Of a stretch of DNA of 52,836 bases, positions 22,437 to 31,603 are shown piece by piece. The notes under the pieces were generated by a model, which saw only the letters and a program-made list of their open reading frames with translations, had not been told where the DNA came from and ran no database searches. The stretch's first letter is position 1. Every line of letters begins with the position of its first letter. The DNA lies in assembly GCF_900111355.1 (NCBI RefSeq), contig NZ_FOHA01000015.1, positions 10,104 through 62,939 of the forward strand, given 5' to 3'. Source of the DNA: Isobaculum melis. GTDB lineage: Bacteria; Bacillota; Bacilli; Lactobacillales; Carnobacteriaceae. The position numbers and the translations under genes were made by a program.

Positions 22437-22490
22437 TATTGTCTATAACAATAAAGATGCCTTGTAACCGAACTATTTTAAGGGGGAACA
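22424..22490 (+). promoter_or_regulatory. SMK-box (SAM-III) riboswitch of metK
   Basis: The order of conserved parts is complete: TCCCGAGAGGAT (22424-22435), a TTATTG/CAATAA stem (22436-22441 with 22449-22454), AGATGCCTTGTAACCGA (22455-22471) and AGGGGG (22481-22486). The third part matches the core of the E. faecalis SMK box as I remember it. In this class SAM stabilises pairing between the anti-Shine-Dalgarno part and the GGGGG, blocking metK translation. The ICE junction lies between the first part and the stem. Confidence 0.95.
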
Positions 22491-22494
22491 AAGA

Positions 22495-23685
22495 ATGACA
22501 GAAAGACGTTTATTTACTTCTGAATCTGTTTCAGAAGGACATCCAGACAAAGTGGCGGATCAAATTAGTGATGCGATTTTGGATGCGATTTTAGCAAAGG
22601 ATCCAATGGCAAGAGTTGCTTGTGAAACAACTGTAACAACTGGGCTAGTACTAGTTGTAGGTGAAATTTCTACGAATACTTATGTAGATATTCAACAGGT
22701 TGTGAGAGAAACCATTCGCGGAATTGGATACACACGTGCGAAGTATGGTTTTGATGCAGATACTTGTGCAGTAATGGTTGCCATTGATGAGCAATCCTCT
22801 GATATTGCCCAAGGTGTAGATGATTCATTAGAAGTACGTAGTGGCGCAGATGATGCATATGATCAAATTGGTGCAGGTGATCAAGGGTTAATGTTTGGGT
22901 ACGCAACGAACGAAACACCTGAATTTATGCCATTACCGATTTCATTAGCACATCAATTAGCAAGAAGATTAGCAACAGTGAGAAAAGAAGGGATTATCTC
23001 TTATTTAAGACCTGATGCAAAATCACAAGTGACAATCGAATATACTGAAGATGGGCTGCCAAAACGTGTAGATACAGTTGTTATTAGTACACAGCACCAT
23101 CCAGATATTACATTGGAGCAATTAAAGAAAGATGTTATGGAGCAAGTTATTTTAGAGGTCTTACCAACAAACTTAGTAGATGATGAGACACGTTACTTTA
23201 TTAATCCAACAGGTCGTTTTGTAATTGGTGGTCCTCAAGGGGATTCCGGTCTAACTGGGAGAAAGATTATCGTTGATACGTACGGTGGTTACGCACGCCA
23301 TGGTGGTGGTGCTTTTTCTGGGAAAGATGCAACAAAAGTGGATCGTTCAGCAAGTTATGCAGCCCGTTATATTGCAAAAAATATAGTGGCAGCAGGTCTT
23401 GCAGATAAATGTGAAGTCCAGTTAGCTTATGCAATTGGCGTGGCACAACCTGTATCGATTGCAATTGATACTTTTGGCACTTCATCTTATAAAGAATCAG
23501 ATTTAATTAAAGCGGTTCGAGAGAACTTTGATTTACGTCCAGCAGGGATTATTGATATGTTAGATTTAAGAAGACCTATCTATAAACAAACCGCTGCATA
23601 TGGACATTTTGGTCGTACAGATGTCGACTTACCTTGGGAACGTACTGATAAAGTAGCAGCGTTACAAGGGAGCTTGGCGAGGTAA
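22495..23685 (+). CDS. metK: S-adenosylmethionine synthetase
   Basis: The 396-residue enzyme makes SAM from methionine and ATP. The family signatures are present: [15 protein letters not shown] at the start, [12 protein letters not shown] (methionine/ATP site) and GGGAFSGKD (phosphate-binding loop). Length is normal for bacteria. It is controlled by the SMK riboswitch directly upstream, and the AGGGGG site is both ribosome site and switch element. Transcripts from the ICE integrase can also read into it. Confidence 0.98.
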   Translation: MTERRLFTSESVSEGHPDKVADQISDAILDAILAKDPMARVACETTVTTGLVLVVGEISTNTYVDIQQVVRETIRGIGYTRAKYGFDADTCAVMVAIDEQSSDIAQGVDDSLEVRSGADDAYDQIGAGDQGLMFGYATNETPEFMPLPISLAHQLARRLATVRKEGIISYLRPDAKSQVTIEYTEDGLPKRVDTVVISTQHHPDITLEQLKKDVMEQVILEVLPTNLVDDETRYFINPTGRFVIGGPQGDSGLTGRKIIVDTYGGYARHGGGAFSGKDATKVDRSASYAARYIAKNIVAAGLADKCEVQLAYAIGVAQPVSIAIDTFGTSSYKESDLIKAVRENFDLRPAGIIDMLDLRRPIYKQTAAYGHFGRTDVDLPWERTDKVAALQGSLAR

Positions 23686-23690
23686 TATTA

Positions 23691-23747
23691 AAAGAGGCGA
23701 CCTCTATTTAGGATACTGTATGTATTCTATTTGGAGGTTGTCTCTTT
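23691..23747 (+). terminator. Hairpin between metK and the transporter gene
   Basis: AAAGAGGCGACCTC (23691-23704) pairs with GAGGTTGTCTCTTT (23734-23747) over 14 bp with two G-T pairs. The long loop and the short T tail (TTTAT) suggest partial termination. Confidence 0.65.
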
Positions 23748-23807
23748 ATGTCATCGTGCATCTTTAGTTTTGGAAGATGGGATGGAACTAAGGGGGAAAT
23801 AGGTTAT

Positions 23808-25277
23808 ATGAAAAAACAGAAACAAACAAATGTTGTATTGGTAACCATTGCTATTTTTGTAGCAACGTTTATGACAGCTGTAGAAGGAACAATTGTCTCA
23901 ACCGCAATGCCAACCATTGTTGGGAGCTTAGAAGGCTTATCATTAATGAACTGGGTGGTGTCGATTTATCTTTTAACTAATGCGATGATGACACCAATTT
24001 ACGGGAAATTAGCTGATAGAATTGGCCGTAAGCCTATTTTTATGTTTGGAGCAATTTTATTTATTATTGGTTCTTCATTATGTGGTTTAGCTCAAAGTAT
24101 GGAGCAATTAATTGTCTTTAGAGCGATTCAAGGTGTAGGGGCAGGAGCTATTATGCCAATTGCATTTACCATCATTGCAGATATTTATCCATTTGAAAAA
24201 AGAGCAAAAATTCTTGGTTTAAATGGAGCTGCTTGGGGTGTTGCCGGAATTATTGGGCCATTATTAGGTGGTTTTATTGTTGAAAAATTAAGCTGGCATT
24301 GGATTTTCTTCATTAATGTACCAGTAGGAATTATTACAACGATTATGATGTATGTCTTTTTAGTTGAAAAACGAGAAGTCAAAAAAGCACCAATTGATTA
24401 TTTAGGCAGTATTACGTTAATGATTGCCTTGTTAAGCTTACTTTATGGCTTCCAAGTCTTGGGAGAAAATAGTGAGATTTCAGCTATGTTAATTGGCGTT
24501 TTTGCTGTATCTATGCTGTCATTTATTTTATTTGTGATTGTGGAAAGAAGAGCAACAGATCCGATTATTCCACTAAGCTTATTTAATAATCGTGCCTTTG
24601 TGATTCCAAATGTGATTGCTGCTTTAGTGAGTGGCTTCTTAATTGGTGTGGAAATGTATATTCCAATGTGGATGCAAGGGGTACTTGGTTTGAAAGCTGC
24701 TATGGGTGGATTTGCAGTAACACCTATGTCAATCACTTGGGTATTTGGTTCTTTCATTGCTGGTCGGATGATTGTTAAATATGCAACGAAATTCATTTTA
24801 ACCGGTAGTATATTAGTGATTGGGGCAGGGGCTATTTTCTTAGCATTAGCACCAGAAACAACTGATTTCGTGGTCTTTCTTTTAATATCAGCTTTATTGG
24901 GAATTGGCTTTGGGATTACCATTACAACCACAACCGTAACGGTGCAAAATGTTGTACCACAAGATCAAGTAGGGGTAGCTACTTCCTTTAATACCTTAGC
25001 ACGTACGCTTGGTCAAACAGTGATGGTGTCTATTTATGGGATTGTCTTGAATATGCATATTGCCAACAATATCGCGGCAAATGCAGGGAAAGGCGTGACG
25101 CATAGTATGATGGATAAATTGGTCAATCCATTAACTGTTGGGGAATTAAACCCTGATTTGGTACCCACACTTAGAGATATTTTATATAGCGGTCTGCATG
25201 GTGTTTATTTTGCAGCAGCGATTACGTTGTTTATTGCCTTAGTGATTAACTTGTTTAATAAAAAAGAGTTAGCTTAA
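23808..25277 (+). CDS. MFS drug-efflux-type transporter (DHA2, EmrB/QacA family)
   Basis: The 489-residue protein has 14 predicted membrane spans. The MFS motif A (GKLADRIGRKP) follows span 2 and motif C (GAAWGVAGIIGPLLGG) lies in span 5; an early AVEGTIVSTAMPTIV segment is typical of the proton-drug antiporter DHA2 group. Substrate cannot be told. ATG at 23808 follows AAGGGGG (23790-23796) by 11 nt; an in-frame ATG at 23748 overlaps the terminator hairpin and is unlikely. Confidence 0.88.
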   Translation: MKKQKQTNVVLVTIAIFVATFMTAVEGTIVSTAMPTIVGSLEGLSLMNWVVSIYLLTNAMMTPIYGKLADRIGRKPIFMFGAILFIIGSSLCGLAQSMEQLIVFRAIQGVGAGAIMPIAFTIIADIYPFEKRAKILGLNGAAWGVAGIIGPLLGGFIVEKLSWHWIFFINVPVGIITTIMMYVFLVEKREVKKAPIDYLGSITLMIALLSLLYGFQVLGENSEISAMLIGVFAVSMLSFILFVIVERRATDPIIPLSLFNNRAFVIPNVIAALVSGFLIGVEMYIPMWMQGVLGLKAAMGGFAVTPMSITWVFGSFIAGRMIVKYATKFILTGSILVIGAGAIFLALAPETTDFVVFLLISALLGIGFGITITTTTVTVQNVVPQDQVGVATSFNTLARTLGQTVMVSIYGIVLNMHIANNIAANAGKGVTHSMMDKLVNPLTVGELNPDLVPTLRDILYSGLHGVYFAAAITLFIALVINLFNKKELA

Positions 25278-25319
25278 ATAACGCAACAAGTAGATTCCTA
25301 TAGTTGAGCAGGAGTAGAA

Positions 25320-25349
25320 AAATCCAAGCATTTTTGCTTGGATTTTTTT
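25320..25349 (+). terminator. Intrinsic terminator after the MFS gene
   Basis: AAATCCAAGCA (25320-25330) and TGCTTGGATTT (25335-25345) pair perfectly over 11 bp with a 4-nt loop, followed by seven T. Confidence 0.9.
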
Positions 25350-25403
25350 GTTGTCCAAATAGTGCAAGAGAAAAAAATAAATTATTTTTATTATTTTTCA
25401 TAG

Positions 25404-25443
25404 AAGAGCCTATCTAGTAATTTTAATAGATAGGCTCTTTCTT
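25404..25443. terminator. Second hairpin terminator
   Basis: AAGAGCCTATCT (25404-25415) and AGATAGGCTCTT (25428-25439) form a perfect 12-bp stem with a 12-nt loop, followed by T-rich sequence. Confidence 0.75.
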
Positions 25444-25558
25444 CTTATTGATTAGCGACCTTATTTAGACTCTAATTTGAGTCAGCTTTAGGCAGTTGCA
25501 ACATTAGTGTTGCAATAGGATGTCATAGTCAAAAAGTTTTTCCTATGCTAAATTACAG

Positions 25559-25582
25559 TTAAGGAAAGCGCTTTCTTAAAGA
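25559..25582 (+). promoter_or_regulatory. Catabolite-responsive element (cre)
   Basis: The palindrome GAAAGCGCTTTC (25564-25575), within TTAAGGAAAGCGCTTTCTTAA, fits the CcpA operator consensus. It lies directly before the ribosome site of the PTS operon regulator, so glucose-type sugars should repress the operon through CcpA. Confidence 0.85.
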
Positions 25583-25595
25583 GGTGGGAAAAGGA

Positions 25596-27578
25596 GTGAG
25601 GGAAATAGAGATTACAAAAAGACAATTCCAACTGATTCGATTATTAATCAATAACAGTGAGGCTCATCCTGTTCGATATTATTCAGATAAGTTGAATGTA
25701 TCCTCTAGAACGATTCACCATGACTTAAATCACATTGAAATTCTCTTAAAAGATACAAGCTTGATATTGGAGAGAAAGCCTCGAGTTGGTATTTCAATAA
25801 AAGGGCATGCAGATGAAAAGTTTAAACTTCTTAACCAACTCACTCAAAGTCAAACTGAAGTTAACAATATACCAAAGGAACGACAGTTTATCATTTTGAA
25901 AAAATTACTAATAGAGGAAGAAACACTTTCTTATCAGCAGTTATCTGAACTGTTTATGGTTAGTAAGTCCTCTATTTCAAGTGATTTTGATGAAATTCAA
26001 AAAATGTTATCTTCTTCCAAAACCGTTCAATTAGTCAGCAATTCATGTGGGACTTTTGTGGAAGGTAATGAAGAAGAGTGGCAAAAAGGTTTGATTCAAT
26101 TAAATGAGTCATACGCAAAATATAAAAGTGCCTCTGCCTCTGGATTAGAGCGTTTTATGATGTGTATGAAGCAGTTATATGATGAAAAAATTGTCACCAC
26201 TTCTTTTCAATTGATTAAGGAATTAGGGCATAAGCAGAAGAATCCCTTAGCTGACTATTATTTGATTAATTTATTAAATGTATTGATTGTTCTGACTTAT
26301 CGCGCAATGCAGCAAAAGCATCATCAAATGTCGAATCAAAATTTTATTTATAAAGAAGTGATGAATTTAAAGCTCTACTTTATTTCTAAAAAATTACTGG
26401 ATGATTTGTCCCAGCAAATAACGGTTTATTTTAGTGAAGAAGATCGGATGTATTTTAATCAATATATTGTTGCAAATGGTGTCCAAAGTTATGTGGATCA
26501 GCAAGAGGTTGTGACTTCTGAGTTTTCAAAAATTGTTCAGCAACTCATCGAAAAAATGAGTGATTCCATTAAAATTGATTTGTCTCAAGATGTGTATTTA
26601 TATGAGAATTTATTAGCACATTTTGTGCCGATGTTATATCGCTTAAAAACACAAATTGTCGTGAAAAATCCTTTATTAAAATCCATAAAAGAAGAATATT
26701 CTGTCATGTTTAGCGTGACCTGGTTTGTGATGAGCATGCTGGAGGAGTTATATGAAATTGAATTAACAGAAGATGAAGTAGGCTTTATGATGGTTCATTT
26801 TCAAGCGGCTCTTGAACGAAATGCACGAAGTAAAAAAGTATTGATTATTTGTCCAACAGGAATTGGTACATCTGAATTAATTGCAAATCGGATTCGTCGC
26901 TTTTTACCAGCTTTAGATATTATTGAAGTCGTTTCTTTGGATAAGCTGTATCAAAATAATATTGATGAAGTAGACTTTATTATTACAACGGTTCCAATCA
27001 AAAAATTGAATCGCCCAATTATTCATGTGTCGCCTTTAATGAGTGATGTGGATATTCGTAATGTATCAAAGTTTTATACCGATGTTTTTTTGAAAGATGC
27101 GTCTATTGAAGATGCTGAACAAGAAATAGATTTTCCCGTTTTAAAGAAATGGATTGATGAACGTTATATTTATACAAATCAGAATTTTGCTAGTAAAGAA
27201 GAAGTTTTTGATTTTATGACAGAAAAATTAGTAACGGATCAAATTGTTGAACAGGAATTTAGGGAAAGCTTGATGCAGCGTGAATTAATGGGTGGCACAG
27301 CCTTAAATTCTGGTGTGGCCATTCCGCATGGCAATCCTAAAAATTTGAAAGAAACGAAAATATTTTTATTAACGAATACAACTGCAATTAAATGGGGCGA
27401 AAAATTTGTTCATTCAATTGTGATGTTGTGTATTTCAGAAAAAGATTTAAAAGATGTCCGTGATATTTTAAATGATATCTATCAAATTGTGAGGACAAAG
27501 GACTCTGTTAAAAGATATTTAACGGGTAAAACAAAAAATCAGCTGTTAGAAATGGTAGGAGGTAGCGCAATTGATTAG
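25596..27578 (+). CDS. PRD-containing transcription regulator with PTS EIIB- and EIIA-like domains
   Basis: The 660-residue protein follows the MtlR/LicR-type layout: an HTH_11 domain (residues 5-60), a second helix-turn-helix (about 110-150), two PTS-regulation domains (about 190-400), an EIIB-like domain with a Cys in IICPTGIGTSEL, and an EIIA-like domain with His in VAIPHGNP. Phosphorylation by HPr and EII components sets its activity. GTG at 25596 lies 7 nt after AGAGGTGG; the GTG at 25584 is inside that site. It heads and presumably activates the operon that follows. Confidence 0.9.
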   Translation: MREIEITKRQFQLIRLLINNSEAHPVRYYSDKLNVSSRTIHHDLNHIEILLKDTSLILERKPRVGISIKGHADEKFKLLNQLTQSQTEVNNIPKERQFIILKKLLIEEETLSYQQLSELFMVSKSSISSDFDEIQKMLSSSKTVQLVSNSCGTFVEGNEEEWQKGLIQLNESYAKYKSASASGLERFMMCMKQLYDEKIVTTSFQLIKELGHKQKNPLADYYLINLLNVLIVLTYRAMQQKHHQMSNQNFIYKEVMNLKLYFISKKLLDDLSQQITVYFSEEDRMYFNQYIVANGVQSYVDQQEVVTSEFSKIVQQLIEKMSDSIKIDLSQDVYLYENLLAHFVPMLYRLKTQIVVKNPLLKSIKEEYSVMFSVTWFVMSMLEELYEIELTEDEVGFMMVHFQAALERNARSKKVLIICPTGIGTSELIANRIRRFLPALDIIEVVSLDKLYQNNIDEVDFIITTVPIKKLNRPIIHVSPLMSDVDIRNVSKFYTDVFLKDASIEDAEQEIDFPVLKKWIDERYIYTNQNFASKEEVFDFMTEKLVTDQIVEQEFRESLMQRELMGGTALNSGVAIPHGNPKNLKETKIFLLTNTTAIKWGEKFVHSIVMLCISEKDLKDVRDILNDIYQIVRTKDSVKRYLTGKTKNQLLEMVGGSAID

Positions 27579-28038
27579 AAAAGACATGATATTTGTTGAT
27601 GTGTCCGCTACAAATAGGGACCAAGTGATATCGAAATTATCAGAGACTGCGAAAGCATTAGATTTAGTTGATTCAAAAGAAGATTTTATTCAAGCTGTGA
27701 TGCAAAGAGAAGAGGAGTTTCCAACTTCAATTGGGTTTAAAGTCGCGATTCCTCATGGGAAAACCAAAACAGTGAAAGAGCCTTTTATTGGTTTTTGTAG
27801 AACCGAACAGCCATTTATTTGGGAGCAAGAGGGAAATAAAGAAGTATCCTTAATTTTTCTGATTGGTGTGCCGCAACATTTAGAAGGAACCTTACATCTA
27901 GTCATCTTATCTCAAATTAGTCGGATGTTGATGAATGAAGATTTTAGAAGAAAGTTGTCTGAGAGCAAACAGAAGGAAGATATCTATGCGTTATTACTAG
28001 ATATTGAAAATCATATTAAAGAAAAAAATGAAAATTAA
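27571..28038 (+). CDS. PTS EIIA component, fructose/mannitol family
   Basis: The 155-residue protein has the active-site His in VAIPHGKTK and the usual FIGFCRTEQPFIW strand. It receives phosphate from HPr and passes it to the EIIB encoded next. TTG at 27571 follows AGGAGG by 8 nt and overlaps the regulator gene by 8 bp. Confidence 0.9.
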   Translation: MIRKDMIFVDVSATNRDQVISKLSETAKALDLVDSKEDFIQAVMQREEEFPTSIGFKVAIPHGKTKTVKEPFIGFCRTEQPFIWEQEGNKEVSLIFLIGVPQHLEGTLHLVILSQISRMLMNEDFRRKLSESKQKEDIYALLLDIENHIKEKNEN

Positions 28039-28053
28039 TAGGAGGAATAGAAA

Positions 28054-28368
28054 ATGACTAAAAAAATTATTGGTGTTGCAGCTTGTCCAGCAGGGATTGC
28101 TCATACGTATCTAGTTGCTGAAGCAATTGAAAATGCTGCTAAAAAATTAGGCTTTGAATGCAAGGTAGAAACACAAGGTTCGATTGGCATTGAGGATCGT
28201 CTAACAGCAGAAGAAATTGAAAATGCAGACCTTATTGTATTTTCAGTCGGTGTAGCAGTTCGTGACAATGAGCGTTTTGAAGGATATGAAGAGAAAAGTA
28301 TTAAAGTACCATTGCATCAAACAATAGAAAGTATTGATCAAATTATGGCAGACTATTTCAATAAATAA
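28054..28368 (+). CDS. PTS EIIB component, fructose family
   Basis: The 104-residue protein has phosphocysteine Cys11 in the family signature ACPAGIAHTYLVAEA. It carries phosphate from EIIA to the sugar bound in EIIC. AGGAGG precedes the ATG, 15 bp after the EIIA gene. Confidence 0.93.
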   Translation: MTKKIIGVAACPAGIAHTYLVAEAIENAAKKLGFECKVETQGSIGIEDRLTAEEIENADLIVFSVGVAVRDNERFEGYEEKSIKVPLHQTIESIDQIMADYFNK

Positions 28369-28387
28369 CAATGGGAGGCTTATGATA

Positions 28388-29488
28388 ATGGAAAATGAAA
28401 AAGGAATTAAAGCTAAATTGTTGATATTTCAACAGTATATGATGACCGGGATTTCTTATATGTTACCAGTTACTGTTATTGCAGGGATGACTTTAGGGAT
28501 TACTGCATTGATTGGGCAATTAGGTGGATTTGCTGCAAATGATCCAGAGTTATTAACAAGTAGCGATGCTTTTGTTCGAAATGTTGTTTGGGCAAACCAA
28601 ATTGTTGGGAAAAACTTTATGCCTGTTATGTTTATGGTTCTTTCAGGATATATTGCTTTTGCAATTGTAGATAGACCTGGTTTAGCGCCAGGATTTCTGG
28701 GCGGTATGTTAGCCAATATGTTAGGTGCAGGCTTTGTCGGGGCATTACTTGCAGGATTCTTTGCAGGATTTACCGTGAAATTTTTAAATAAAAATATCAA
28801 GATGAATCGAAAATATATGGGTGTTAAAACAATGGTTATTCTACCTGTGGTGGGTAGCTTCATCATGATTATTTTAAGTAAGGTAGCTATCGAACCAATT
28901 GGTGTCGGTTTTACCAACTTAAGTAAATGGTTTGTAGAATCAATTGGTCAAGGCGGCGGAATTACATTGTCTGCAGCTTTGGGTGCAGCTAGAAGTGTGG
29001 ACTATGGTGGACCAGTTTCTAAAGCAGCAGGTACCATTGGGAAACAGCTTTTCTTTGATACAGGGTATTCATATATTGCTTGTATGATGGGGGTTGTGGC
29101 ACCGATTGGTATTGGTTTAGCGACAATTTTAGATAAATTTGTGGTTGGGAAAAAAGTCTTTTCGCCTCAATTACAAGGAAATGGACTTCCTTCTCTGATT
29201 CTAGGTTTATTGGGTATTCAAGAAGGGGCAATTCCTTTTGCTGTAGCAGATCCATTTACGATTATCATTACAATGATTGGATCAGGAGTAGCAGGGGCAA
29301 TGGGCTTTGCATTTGGTTGTGAAATATTCCCAATTTCAACCTTTGGCTTCTTTACCTATCCTTTAGTGAATAATATTATTGGCTTTTTAATCTCTTTGGT
29401 TACAGGTGTGATGATTATTTGTTTCGGTATGATCTTCAGAGCCAATCATTTATATAAAAAAAGACAGGAAGCAAGTGCTGAAGCGTAA
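28388..29488 (+). CDS. PTS EIIC component, fructose family
   Basis: The 366-residue permease has about nine hydrophobic segments and the fructose-family landmarks PGLAPGFLGG and GIQEGAIPFA. It transports and phosphorylates an unidentified sugar with the two preceding proteins. ATG at 28388 follows GGGAGG by 9 nt; the ATG at 28382 is only 3 nt away from it. Confidence 0.9.
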   Translation: MENEKGIKAKLLIFQQYMMTGISYMLPVTVIAGMTLGITALIGQLGGFAANDPELLTSSDAFVRNVVWANQIVGKNFMPVMFMVLSGYIAFAIVDRPGLAPGFLGGMLANMLGAGFVGALLAGFFAGFTVKFLNKNIKMNRKYMGVKTMVILPVVGSFIMIILSKVAIEPIGVGFTNLSKWFVESIGQGGGITLSAALGAARSVDYGGPVSKAAGTIGKQLFFDTGYSYIACMMGVVAPIGIGLATILDKFVVGKKVFSPQLQGNGLPSLILGLLGIQEGAIPFAVADPFTIIITMIGSGVAGAMGFAFGCEIFPISTFGFFTYPLVNNIIGFLISLVTGVMIICFGMIFRANHLYKKRQEASAEA

Positions 29489-29515
29489 GACTTAAATATG
29501 GAAGGTGTGGAAAAG

Positions 29516-30163
29516 ATGTTATATGAAAAAGAGAGAACAGACTTATGTACGATTATTAAAAATATGTACCAACGTTATGGAACAAATGCTGCGGGTGGAA
29601 ATGTGAGTGTCAGAATAAATGATGAACATATTATTATGACACCAACGCTAATGTCACAAAATCATTTATGTGATTTATCACCTTATCAAATTTTAGTTGT
29701 GGATATGGATGAAAATATTGTTGAAGGTGATGGCCGTTTAACGAGAGAAATTAATATGCATATGGCTTGTTTTAAACAGCATCCATCAATTGGCTGTGTC
29801 CTTCATGGTCATGCAAAAGAATCAATGGTTTTTGCTTCAATGGGAATTGATATGCCTAATTTAACTGAAGCAACACAAAAATTTGGTAAGATTCCTTGTT
29901 TACCATTTGAACCAGCCTGTTCACCAGCCTTAGCTGAAATGGTGAGAGAACGTATTGAGGCTTTAGGAGACGATGTGCTATCAAAAGCTTTTCTATTGAA
30001 TAAACATGGCGTATTGATTACAGAGGCGAGCCTACATAAAGCGCATGATATGTTAGAGCGCCTAGAATATAACGCTTATATTGCCTATAAAGCGATGATT
30101 TTTGATAAGCTAGCCATTCATAAAATGGAAGAAGGAACCTATGCCTATAATTTAGAGGAATAA
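29516..30163 (+). CDS. Class II aldolase (fuculose-phosphate aldolase family)
   Basis: The 215-residue protein has the class II aldolase/adducin pattern: GGNVSVR near the start, the zinc-binding HGHA motif and a later KHGV. Family members cleave ketose 1-phosphates (L-fuculose, L-rhamnulose) to DHAP and an aldehyde or epimerise ribulose 5-phosphate. In this operon it probably acts on the sugar phosphate made by the PTS. ATG at 29516 follows GAAGGTG by about 9 nt. Confidence 0.85.
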   Translation: MLYEKERTDLCTIIKNMYQRYGTNAAGGNVSVRINDEHIIMTPTLMSQNHLCDLSPYQILVVDMDENIVEGDGRLTREINMHMACFKQHPSIGCVLHGHAKESMVFASMGIDMPNLTEATQKFGKIPCLPFEPACSPALAEMVRERIEALGDDVLSKAFLLNKHGVLITEASLHKAHDMLERLEYNAYIAYKAMIFDKLAIHKMEEGTYAYNLEE

Positions 30164-30202
30164 GTAAAGCAAAAAAAGTTGATGAATGGAGGAAATGAAC
30201 AA

Positions 30203-30919
30203 ATGAACAACAAGCAGTTTCAAATCCAAATTTATTCAGATGGTGCAGAGATTAAAAAAATGCAAGAAAGCTTTCAGACAGGATTTGTATCAGGTTTTAC
30301 CACAAATCCATCTTTGATGAAAGCAGCTGGAATAAAGGATTATGTCTCTTTTTCAAAAGAAGCAGTGAGCAACTTTCCACTTTTGCCCATCTCATTTGAA
30401 GTCTTTGCAGATGATTTTGCAACAATGGAGCAAGAAGCACGAAAAATTGCTACTTTTGGTAAAAATGTTTATGTAAAAATTCCTGTAACGAATGCCAAAG
30501 GAGAAAGCTCAGCGCCATTAATTAAAAAACTTTCTCAAGATGGCATTCAATTGAATATCACAGCAATCACAACAGCTAAACAAGTCAAAGAAGTGGTTGA
30601 GGTATTTCAAGCAGGAACCTCAAATATTGTGTCTGTTTTTGTGGGACGTTTAGCAGATAGTGGGATTGATCCTATTCAGTTTGTGAAAGAAAGTCGTCAA
30701 ATTTGTGATACAAAAGCAGGAACCTTATTATTATGGGCAAGTACCAGAGAAGTATTTAATATTTATGAAGCTGAGCGTTTAGGCTGTGATATTATTACCG
30801 TTCCACCGCAAATTATTAGTAAATTAAGCGGAATTGGTACAACACCAGAAGAAATTTCCTTAAATACAATCCAAACCTTCCAAGAAGATATTCAACAATT
30901 AGGATTTCGTATTTTATAA
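30203..30919 (+). CDS. Transaldolase-like aldolase (FSA/TalC family)
   Basis: The 238-residue protein is short for a classical transaldolase but right for the fructose-6-phosphate aldolase/TalC group. The Schiff-base Lys is in VYVKIPVTN, with the family start FTTNPSLM and a late LWASTR. Such enzymes release dihydroxyacetone or transfer it between sugar phosphates. ATG at 30203 follows GGAGGAA by about 8 nt. It is the last gene of the PTS operon. Confidence 0.85.
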   Translation: MNNKQFQIQIYSDGAEIKKMQESFQTGFVSGFTTNPSLMKAAGIKDYVSFSKEAVSNFPLLPISFEVFADDFATMEQEARKIATFGKNVYVKIPVTNAKGESSAPLIKKLSQDGIQLNITAITTAKQVKEVVEVFQAGTSNIVSVFVGRLADSGIDPIQFVKESRQICDTKAGTLLLWASTREVFNIYEAERLGCDIITVPPQIISKLSGIGTTPEEISLNTIQTFQEDIQQLGFRIL

Positions 30920-30970
30920 AGCATAAAGAATGGAAAGATTTAGTAATAGTGAGTAAGTTACAGTATGACA

Positions 30971-31016
30971 CAAGCAAAAAACTTAGACAGCTTTTCTTGT
31001 CTAAGTTTTTTGCTTG
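30971..31016. terminator. Bidirectional terminator between the PTS operon and mnmM
   Basis: A perfect 19-bp stem (30971-30989 with 30998-31016) around an 8-nt loop has A and T tracts on both arms, so it can serve both converging transcripts. Confidence 0.9.
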
Positions 31017-31021
31017 GTAGA

Positions 31022-31591
31022 TTATTTCTTCTCAATCGCCAACACAAAGGGCGGCGCATTTTTCTGATTAATAAAACCATATTGCAATACATTATATTGT
31101 GTTTGGTCTAAGCTTTCACAAAATGCTAACACAGCATCTTTTTCCACTGCTCCACCGTCATGTCCATAATAAACTACAATAATCAGTAAGCCAGCTTTTC
31201 TTAGTCGCTCCAACATTTGTGTGACAGCTGAAAGTGTTGTATCAGGTTTGGTAATCACGCTTTTATCACTTTTAGGTAAATAGCCTAAGTTGAAAATCGC
31301 CGCACTGATTTCTTTTGTTTCTGGAACATGTTGATTGAACGTTTCATGTCCTGCATGAACTAAGGTTACTTGCTCTGTTAAACCAGTTAATAATAATTTT
31401 TCCTGTGTTTGTTTGATGGCTTCTGCTTGGATATCAAAGCCATAAACATGACCTTTTTTCTCTACTAAAGTTGCTAAAAATACAGTGTCACTTCCATTAC
31501 CAACAGTAGCATCAATGACTGTATCTCCTGGGGCAATCACTTGTTTTAATAAATCATGGCTGAAAGGAACCGCGGTTTTTAAATACATCAT
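31022..31591 (-). CDS. mnmM: tRNA mnm5U methyltransferase MnmM (YtqB family)
   Basis: The 189-residue protein is a small class I SAM-dependent methyltransferase: motif I VIDATVGNGSDT, a conserved FNLGYLPKSDKS segment and an IIVVYYGHDGG strand, as in YtqB. In Gram-positives lacking the MnmC methyltransferase domain, YtqB/MnmM adds the final methyl group of mnm5(s2)U at tRNA position 34. It lies 12 bp after the radical-SAM gene on the same strand, its known partner. SAM for both is made by metK in this window. Confidence 0.88.
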   Translation of the reverse strand: MMYLKTAVPFSHDLLKQVIAPGDTVIDATVGNGSDTVFLATLVEKKGHVYGFDIQAEAIKQTQEKLLLTGLTEQVTLVHAGHETFNQHVPETKEISAAIFNLGYLPKSDKSVITKPDTTLSAVTQMLERLRKAGLLIIVVYYGHDGGAVEKDAVLAFCESLDQTQYNVLQYGFINQKNAPPFVLAIEKK

Positions 31592-31603
31592 GGCACACTC
31601 CTT

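Larger units (their letters stand above)
25278..25583. other. 306-bp intergenic stretch before the sugar operon
   Basis: It holds two terminators (25320-25349, 25404-25443), a TTGCAA-N8-TTGCAA direct repeat near 25497-25516, and the cre site that runs to 25582. No gene is visible. Confidence 0.7.

Noticed and set aside
23748-23807. An upstream in-frame ATG extending the DHA2 transporter by 20 residues
   Set aside because: It follows the terminator stem directly with no separate ribosome site, and the residues are not membrane-like; the start at 23808 has AAGGGGG upstream.
25497-25516. TTGCAA-N8-TTGCAA as an operator
   Set aside because: The repeat is short and could be chance in AT-rich sequence; kept only as a note within the intergenic entry.
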